NCBI GenBank assembly: GCA_030374805.1
Contig: JARGSG010000035.1
Location: 186,001 to 250,000 of the forward strand
Length of the DNA: 64,000 nt
Source of the DNA: Gracilaria gracilis
Lineage: Eukaryota > Rhodophyta > Florideophyceae > Gracilariales > Gracilariaceae
Reading direction: 5' to 3'
The notes under the pieces are model-generated. The model ran no database searches. It saw nothing but the letters and a program-made list of their open reading frames with translations, and had not been told where the DNA came from. Shown piece after piece: positions 57,303 through 64,000 of the stretch; positions within the stretch are counted from its first letter, which is position 1; the number at the start of each line of letters is the position of its first letter. The position numbers and the translations under genes were made by a program.

Positions 57303-58149
57303 TGTGGGGCGAGGCCGGGAACGGAAAGAACGAACACAAACCGTGCCAGCGACGTCGCACACAAGGTGTTCAGCCTTGCTTCCTATTGGGGCAGAGCAGT
57401 GGCGGAACGCTTCAACGAGGCCAACAGGTGCCGGACGTAGCTCTGGGTGGGCTCTTCCTGACTTACAGACGGAGGTCAAGGTTGGCAATCGGGGAGCCAA
57501 AGTGATGGAATCCAATTGGTGTGACGTATTCCGCAAAAAGGCGAGATAGAGGGTAGCAAAACGAGCCGCACTGCGGAGCACGAACTCGTGAGAGCAGGGA
57601 ATAATCCCGAGAGAAAAAGAGGCAAAACTGTACAATAGGGCGAATTGTAGCGAAGCCGTAAGACAGAAAACCGAAAAGGAGTACAAAAGAATGATAAATA
57701 AAAGGCCATGACGATGGATCGGTGCTTCCCAGTGACGGAGGTGGATAACTTGTCCGAATAGGCGGCCATATTTTCCGGGAATGGGGCGGAAGACCGTGCG
57801 CAAGCAGAACTCAAGATAGAGCCAGAGCTTCGTTGGGGTTTATTTCCCGTACAGTGGCGGCAATTGCCCCCACTTATGTACGGCTAACAAACAACAACTA
57901 AAATATCTAAGTACTGAGAACGCCAGGCAACACTACCCACGTGTACCTTCGTGGCACTCTTGCAACGGCGCATCCGGTAATCGAGGGCGCGCAAACACGT
58001 GTCACGCTATTCATACCCTTTGTAGGCAAATTCCTAATCCGGGCCAAATATCAATATAGACTTCATAATAATAGGAGGATCAGCGGAAAATAACAATGGA
58101 TATATGAGTGGCATCCCTCTCAGTCTCTGCCAAGGGCAATTGCTCTACT
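57303..58149 (-). repeat. 5' LTR of element 2
   Basis: Starts TGTGGGGCGAGG on the plus strand. The minus-strand 305-codon frame 57803-56886 begins in this LTR and runs into the leader. No domain is recognised in it, and I regard it as leader sequence. Confidence 0.9.
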
Positions 58150-58215
58150 GGGCTCAGCCTAGGCAATAGGCAGAGGCTCAGCCTTTGTCTATAAGAGGAA
58201 GCATGGATCTAGAAA
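58150..58215. repeat. displaced last unit of the stem-loop array
   Basis: GGGCTCAGCCTAGGCAATAGG followed by GAGGCTCAGCC and TCTATAAGAGGAAGC matches the array units at 46118-46175. This shows that the 11.9-kb element 2 was inserted inside the array. Confidence 0.85.
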
Positions 58216-59640
58216 TAGTAGTGTTGGCGCTTAATGGTGCATAAATGGTTCTGCTTGATACGGCAGTAGAACAGGACACTCTGTTCACCTTGAAATGTTT
58301 GGGACCCGGGTCAGTTATTAATTTATTTTATTTACATGGTCATGATCTTTTTAAGTAGTGTCCAAATTAACCCCCGCCCTGTTGTTTCCTTCAGCTTCTC
58401 GAATGAACGCGTAGCGTCATTTACTGCTCGCTTCCAAGACGACTGATAGCCTAATTCTTCCACGTTAGTAATTGATGGATCGCTGGCTGTAACAAACTTT
58501 ACGAGTTACTTATAGCGATAGAAAGCAGATTTATGACCACGTTAATTCCAAAAATTAGTGGAGTAGTTGGCAATATACTTCTTGTGGTTGTGCATTTTTC
58601 TGAGCAAGCGTACAGGCCCCAAACTTTTTTTTCACAACCGTGTCTCCAAACCGAAACTAACTGCGAAAGAGTTTTTGGAAGGTCAGGAATTAACCTCTGC
58701 ATCACAATCTCAGTACGGTTCGGACTTCCTTCAATATCCTTCGTTGTTCCGACAGGTGCTCCTGAAACGAATTCAGCTCGCAGCCTGGGACTGCGACCTG
58801 TAACGGGTGTTTCACTGTTGCCCGCACGGACAGTATTCGAAGATGCTCTGTCCTGCTCGAGAGCAAGTTCCTTCCTCTGGAGAAGAGTATACAAGCGATA
58901 GTAAAGCTCTTTCTGCCACACCTTACGTTTCTGTTGTTCATGCTCATGATCATTCTTACTTCCAGCCTGTCATTTTCTTGGTGGGCTAAAGTTTGTAGCC
59001 TTGAACTCTGTTTTGGACGAAGATATTTTCAGTATCTGCCTGCAAGGTTTTTGTGCAAGCGCGTGGTTCATCTCGCAAGACCTGCCTCGGCAGCTTGAAT
59101 CCAGATTCAGTCCCCCACCTTCTATTGGCTTCTTGTATCCAATTCGTTCCATGACTGGCGTTTGAAAGCACAGCACTGATGAATTTCACGGACAAGGTGT
59201 CCGTTGAAGGTACGAATATGTCTGGCTAGCAAAATGGTTAAACAGGGAGATAGACGCCAAAACTTCAAAGGATGCTTTCGCCAAGAGGGAGAAGGATTCT
59301 GTTTTTATAGCCAAGATGACGGAGAATTGCGTTCTCCCAATCCATATCGGAAATGAACGGGATGTTCGGAAGAGGAGGGGAAGATCAGATGATCGCCGTT
59401 TGAGCGATGAGCCATTAAAATCAAGACACGAGCTGCTCAAATCGGCTCACAGCCAATCTACGCAGTAGAAAACTAAGTTGAAAAGGCGACTAATTGAGCA
59501 ATATGCTAGGATGAAGAACGTCAACGATCCGGTCTCTGTAAATAAGAACAGTTTTTTTGTTTGTTTTGAACCTCTTGGCGGACTACTGCAGATTTGGGAC
59601 ACCACAATCTCTGAAGAACGATTCGACGGGGGATAGTACA
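58216..59640. other. region before Crypton-type recombinase 2
   Basis: It contains overlapping open frames on both strands (minus 58921-58499, 140 codons; plus 58533-58901 and 58567-58803). The plus-strand pieces around 59320-59570 (FEPLGGLLQIW) may be the decayed N-terminal region of recombinase 2. No motif allows a firm choice. Confidence 0.35.
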
Positions 59641-59649
59641 GGGGCTCAG

Positions 59650-60490
59650 ACTAGTATAAGGAGAGCATGGTCATGATCAGACTTGACGCGTTCTTGATAA
59701 CGGAACAGCTAGGGGCAACCCACTGATTAGTAACCCAGCCCTGGACAGATTGCGTTGTGTCCGTAGGGTTCACCGAGCAGGGTTGGGGAATCGTACTTCT
59801 CGAGCCAAACCGCCGACTGTGGAATATGTATGCGAAATTGCGGAATTGCATTGGTTTGGATCGGGTGGTCAGGTGTCTTTGTTGGATGTGGCTCGTCATG
59901 CTATTTTAGTCATCGGCCTAATTCTTGGGTTGCGTTATGACGGGGTCTCTAAGATTACAGTCGACAATGTTTCTGTGTGGTCCGGAGAAGCGACTCTTTC
60001 TGTGCCACAGTCGATTAACAACTCGACGGTTTGAAGGGACTTTTCTTTGAGGGAATGGGATGGAAACACTGGTTTGCGATATTCTGCTCTGATGGATCAG
60101 TTTACTTTTCTTTTTGCTTCGTTGGCGATATGCGGGTGTTGCAGTGGGCCCTTATTCTGTGATGTGAGCAAGACTCGCGCCGGGCAATTTCTCGTCGTAT
60201 CAAAACCGTGGATTTGCAAAAGTTTTACTAACTTCTTTCGCTTGCGTTTATTCGCTTGCGTTTATGCGAAGTAGGAATCGAAAGGGATGAGGTAAGCGCC
60301 TTCACCGGTCTCTCGATCAAGAGAGGAAGTGTACAGCTTTGTAGACCACTTGAATTGAAAGACGAAATGGTTATGAAGATAATACAAATGAGTGGTTTTA
60401 ATGCGTAGGCTAACTACTGCGAGGCTTACAATGATTGCTCTCAAGGCGAGTTGCCCCGCTTTTCCTCTGACAAGGACTAAGTTGCGCATG
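59650..60490 (+). pseudogene. Crypton-type tyrosine recombinase 2
   Basis: The catalytic half matches recombinase 1. LILGLRYDGVSKI carries the first catalytic Arg, followed by TLSVPQSINNSTV (recombinase 1: TLPITIKNSTV). After frame changes come AFTGLSIKRGSVQL, where the box His is replaced by Leu, and MSGFNA*ANYCEAYND, where the nucleophile Tyr codon is a stop (60405-60407). SQGELPRF follows. Dead copy, and more decayed than recombinase 1. Element ends unknown. Confidence 0.78.
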
Positions 60491-60499
60491 CCCCAGGCA

Positions 60500-61072
60500 A
60501 AACTTTCCGTCATTGAATCCTCATGATGTACTCAGTGACAGAGGTGCTTTTGTTAATTCCTCAAGGCATTCTCAATGCAACGAATATTTTAGGAAAATTG
60601 ACTTCAATAGATTTTCGTTCCATAATGATATAATTACAACCCAATGACGGACATGTTCGAATGAAGAAGGACTGAAAATCGTATAATATTCCAATTCAAT
60701 TCGAGTTAACGAGTTTTCCCTGGGTGCCAGAAGTATTAAGGAAGAGTCAAAAGTAATTGACAATAAAGCCAAACACAAAAAGGGGCTGGCGGAGATGGGT
60801 GTTGAGTATCTAGTCGGCGTTATTGGAATGCTAGTTTTGGTGTCAAAAATGACTGAATTAAAATGATCGTAAAACCGGTGAATTTATTCAAATTTGGATG
60901 TCCCTAAATTTTCGAAAATATTTCCATAATTCCACTTGTGCTAGTTTTTGAGGAAGGAATCATTAACGATTATTTCCATCATTGGCAGTTTGGATGGAAG
61001 ACGGAATGGCACGTTACTTCCGTTTATGCTAGTTTCCGAACCAGTGGCACATAATTAGAACTTAGGGCGGCA
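60500..61072. other. AT-rich spacer with a MITE-like motif
   Basis: No gene is seen. AATGCTAGTTTTGGTG at 60827-60842 is identical to 16 bases of the 51318-51684 MITE, and further GCTAGTTT copies occur near 60952 and 61028. It may be a decayed relative of that MITE. Confidence 0.4.
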
Positions 61073-62175
61073 AATAGGGATATATATACATAGATAGCTG
61101 CTTATGGAATACGTTTAGAAGAATACAAAAGCATGGAATAGAAAACCTCTATAGGGATATAGCACATCTATTCAACACCTCTCATATCACTCTCATGACT
61201 CTCCCGATCTCCACCGTACTCGTCCAATAGAATTAAACTCCACATAGATCGTGGGTGGTTTGATCCGAACACTCGGTAACTACGTACACTAACAAAACGA
61301 GCTCACCATCCACGATCCGCCCCACCCCGTAACTCAAAGAATGTTTGCCGTACCCTCATTCGGCCCATCAGGTCTTTTTGAAGTTTGAGACACAGGTAGG
61401 CGAAAGAGACAGTTTTGTGGAAGGCTTAGTTGGAGAACGCGGGATCCTGGAGGAGAGAGATGAGTTCGTCGGCCCTGCAGTGGCCGAGGGTGGAAGCAAT
61501 GGAAGAGAAGTAGAGGAACATTTGTTCGAGGTGGAGGTTGTTGAGGAGAGGGAAGGAGGGGGGCCGTGGAGAAGGTGGGGAGGGGAGAGGGAGCAGACGG
61601 GGGTGCATAAGATATGTTAAGAATTTTGGTTGTAGACGGAGAGAGCTGTTGCTGGTGGTAGGAGTCGTCATCGGCGATGGGGACGTTATCGGAAGGGCGA
61701 TTGCAGAGGGAGAAGGTGGGGGAGGTTGTAGGAGTTCGGGGGTGGACTTGTGACGCTTTGTGTGTGGGGAGAAGTGAGGGACCTTGCCGCTGGGGGAGAG
61801 AAAACGCTTGTAGGCGGTGAGACGGTTGGATCATCTCCTTTGGTGCCTTTGAACGGCGGGGATGGTGCGAGCGAGGAAGGCGTAGCCTTTAAAGCGGATA
61901 AAAATAATGGCCGGGAACGGTTTGGGAGTGTTGGAGGAGAGGCGGGGTATGTAGCGCAGAGCGTAATATGGCGCAGGGAGGGTAGGACGGAGTGATGGGG
62001 GAGGTGGCACGTGATGCGAAGCCGTTTCAATAGTGACAGAATAAACGGCAGATATGTAATATGAGAATGGTTGAATAGATATGCTGTATCTCTATAGAAA
62101 GTTCCTATTTTAAGAGTTTGTATTCATCTAATCGTATTTCATAAGCAGATATCTATGTAAAAATATCCCTATTCG
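61073..62175. mobile_element. non-autonomous element with ~120-bp terminal inverted repeats
   Basis: The left arm 61073-61195 and right arm about 62050-62175 are inverted copies. Shared blocks are AATAGGGATAT, TACATAGATA, CTGCTTATG, GAATACAAA and ATCTATTCAAC. The interior is GGAG-rich on the plus strand and gives long simple ORFs on both strands (for example minus 61834-61334, Pro/Ser-rich), which I treat as composition artefacts. No transposase. Confidence 0.7.
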
Positions 62176-62491
62176 TGGATAAATATCCATATTTGGGCCC
62201 GTGAACTTCTTAAACATATACCACTTACACACTTGCGTTGAGTTTGGAAACTACACCCAGTGACTGCAAATAGAGTGGGTGTTTAAATAGTTTCATAACA
62301 GAATTAGTGTTCGTGTATCCAACCCACACTAATAAGGGTACAAAGCAAACGCTTTCTGGGCTACATTAGTGTGCGGACCGAAAGAAAAAAGCCGGAAAAG
62401 CATCTTAACTACTGTGTTCAAATCATCCTATCCTCCCAACTTGCGACTACCCCTTGAGAACAACCTCTCAATACAACTATTTTCCCTCCTC

Positions 62492-64000
62492 ATGACTATA
62501 CAACTGTCGGGCTCTTTTAATGTCTCTGCATTCCAACGTGCAGCTGCCAATCGCATACAAACAGCACAGCACAATGAAGGAAACGTTGAACAGTCTGAGG
62601 TAAATCATATATCTCTAAACGCAGAGCACGAGTCGCAGCAGACTCCCAGCAACAGCACCTCGCTACCGAACGCCGCCTCAAAGCTCAAATCTTCTCGGAA
62701 CGCGCATAATGTGCTAGCCATTGGGAATCGCGCAAAAGTAGCATCATGTATGACCAAACAGGCCAACACTCACGCCACAGAGATCCTGCCATCTAAAAAC
62801 AGTAGCCCAATTCCCAAATTTTTTCTGTGGCCGTAGAAATTCCAACCTTCAAAAGGCAACCAGAACATGGAGGGCACGCAGTGAATACGTTGACGAATCA
62901 TGTGCGTCGTAGACGAGAGGGTCTGGGACAGCAATAACTCGAACCACATTCCATGGAATCAACAGAGTAAACATGAAAGCTAGATCGGGAAGAGGAAGAA
63001 AGGCTCGGCCGTGGGTCACAGAATTACAACTGGATATGGTGCAGGAGTTTGATAGATTGAGGAAGTTGGGAGTGAAATTCAATTGGCGCACTCTCCAAAC
63101 GATGACATTGCAGCTCATTCGGGATTCAGGGAAGCCTTTCTATCATAAGTTTCTCCTCGAGAATACTACGGATAAGCTCATTTCCTCATTCATAAACAGA
63201 AGGTGGATACAAATTTTTACGGATTGTTTCCGAGTCGTTAGGAGACCTCGGACCGGGAAGCACCTAGTATCACCTCAGAAGCAAACATTCATCGAAAAGA
63301 CTGTTGCTTTCCACCTTGGTCAGGTTTCAAGATCTTTTTGAAACGGGGATTGGAAAGACGTCTGCGTTGAGAATGCTGATGAAACGCATTTCCTAATCAA
63401 TATGGACAACGGTAGAACGCTTGGATTTTGTGGAGAGAAGGATTTTAAATACTCGGACGTAGTGTCCGGCGATGGGGAAATGACGATGGTAGCTCGAATC
63501 AGCGGGGGCTATGACGTCCATGTCGAGCCGGTGTTCATGGGGTTTCAGAACAAAAATCGATCTTATCCCATACGTGGGGTGCCAGACAATGTCGATAATG
63601 TCTCTTATCGTACCGGTCCTAAAGGGTGGAAGGATACAGTTGCATTGCCGCAGTGGCTTCACGAAAAGACGATTAAAAGAGAACTTCCGAACGAGCACAA
63701 AAGAATCCTACTTGTAGACAACTGCAGTAGTCACAATCTGACTGCCGAACTGCGAGAGGCTGCACAGAATATCAATTCTGAGATTCTCTATTATCCTCCA
63801 AAATGCAACGGATCTTGTTCAGCCCGCAGACTCCTTCATTATCCAAAAGATCAACACCGCATGGAATGCACGCTGGGAGAAATATAAAATGGAAATGATA
63901 GAACGCCACTATTGGTCCAAATCGGGAAAAGTCATTAATCCGGGCAAAATCTTATTTTTGCGGTTGGCTGCGCTTTCTGTGCAAGACGCTAACCGGCAGT
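62492..64000 (+). pseudogene. pogo-type DDE transposase, runs off the window
   Basis: An N-terminal frame starts at ATG 62492. After a frame change, NLQKATRTWRAR and RGRKARPWVTELQLD follow, then FINRRWIQIFTDCF. In the frame from 63342, VENADETHFLINMDNGRTLGF carries the first Asp. VSGDGEMTM, YPIRGVPDNVDNV and KRILLVDNCSSHN (second Asp) follow. A probable one-base excess near 63800 shifts the frame; after it, NATDLVQPADSFIIQKI (third Asp) and SGKVINPGKILFLRLAALS continue to the window edge. A TGA at 63339 is the other break in this part. It is the least decayed DDE_1-type copy here. The family recalls one that I associate with oomycete genomes (memory, not checked). Confidence 0.82.

Larger units (their letters stand above)
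46229..58149 (-). mobile_element. Ty3/gypsy LTR retrotransposon 2 with an extra antisense frame
   Basis: Direct repeats 46229-47077 and 57303-58149 are LTRs. On the minus strand the order is gag zinc knuckle, protease, RT, RNase H, integrase, then an unusually long 3' region. The minus-strand sequence just before the 3' LTR is GAGAAGGGGGAGA, a typical polypurine tract, which fixes the orientation. Flanks both carry GCTC next to the element, but an exact target duplication is not seen. Confidence 0.9.

Noticed and set aside
56886-57803. Intact 305-codon minus-strand ORF in the 5' LTR and leader of element 2
   Set aside because: No domain, it starts within an LTR, and similar open stretches occur on both strands there. 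I treat it as leader sequence.
58499-58921. 140-codon minus-strand ORF as a possible gene
   Set aside because: Plus-strand frames over the same bases are equally open and fit the direction of the nearby recombinase. No motif decides, so it is only noted in the region entry.
61334-61834. 166-codon Pro/Ser-rich minus-strand ORF
   Set aside because: It is a product of the GGAG-rich plus-strand composition inside a non-autonomous element; overlapping frames are open on both strands.

Overview
The window is eukaryotic genomic DNA, apparently intron-poor, made almost entirely of transposable elements and decayed gene copies. Evidence for a eukaryote: two LTR retrotransposons, a non-LTR retrotransposon, Tc1/mariner and pogo-type DDE transposons, Crypton-type tyrosine recombinases, AATAAA-type poly(A) signals behind reading frames, and relics of REV3, MCM2, inorganic pyrophosphatase and a protein kinase. 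I see no operons, Shine-Dalgarno sites or rRNA. The species cannot be named. The pogo-type family at the right edge resembles one I associate with oomycetes, and a red alga is also possible. Both are guesses from memory.

Layout, left to right. 1-1086: 3' part of a Ser/Lys-rich gene cut by the window edge. 1984-5246: foldback element with ~275-bp inverted repeats. 5470-9370: endonuclease/RT/RNase H LINE (minus). 9552-9825: Ty1/copia RNase H tail (minus). 10062-10560: broken protein kinase (plus). 11089-19501: Ty3/gypsy element 1 (minus) with two LTRs, each carrying an antisense reading frame ended by AATAAA. 19547-21128: Tc1/mariner element with clean TA flanks. 21885-22304: intact RING-like ORF. 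22290-26797: decayed REV3 (DNA polymerase zeta, minus). 26890-28640: unidentified decayed minus-strand sequence. 28588-29045: 73-bp repeats. 29316-30528: Crypton-type recombinase 1 (plus). 30575-32075: MCM2 and pyrophosphatase relics (minus).

32490-39226 is the most unusual object. It is a 6.7-kb DNA transposon with long inverted repeats built from palindromic ~21-bp units and a probable 4-bp target duplication. It encodes one 1,351-codon frame that seems to join a DDE-type transposase-like region, a PD-(D/E)XK nuclease and a C-terminal zinc ribbon. The frame is broken only by four nonsense codons. 42645-44344: pogo/jerky-type transposase relic. 45290-46228: array of ~100-bp stem-loop units, each with a TATA-like motif. 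Ty3/gypsy element 2 (46229-58149, minus) is inserted inside this array, which resumes at 58150. Element 2 carries an extra plus-strand gene-like frame (47132-48964) between integrase and its 3' LTR, and its integrase is split by a 367-bp MITE with a TA duplication. 59650-60490: second Crypton-type recombinase. 61073-62175: non-autonomous element with ~120-bp inverted repeats. 62492-64000: pogo-type DDE transposase running off the window.

The only frames that could be expressed as they stand are the partial 5' gene and the RING-like ORF. Everything else is broken. The concentration of replication and repair gene relics (REV3, MCM2) among transposons suggests a gene graveyard, but whether they were copied here or decayed in place cannot be told from this sequence.
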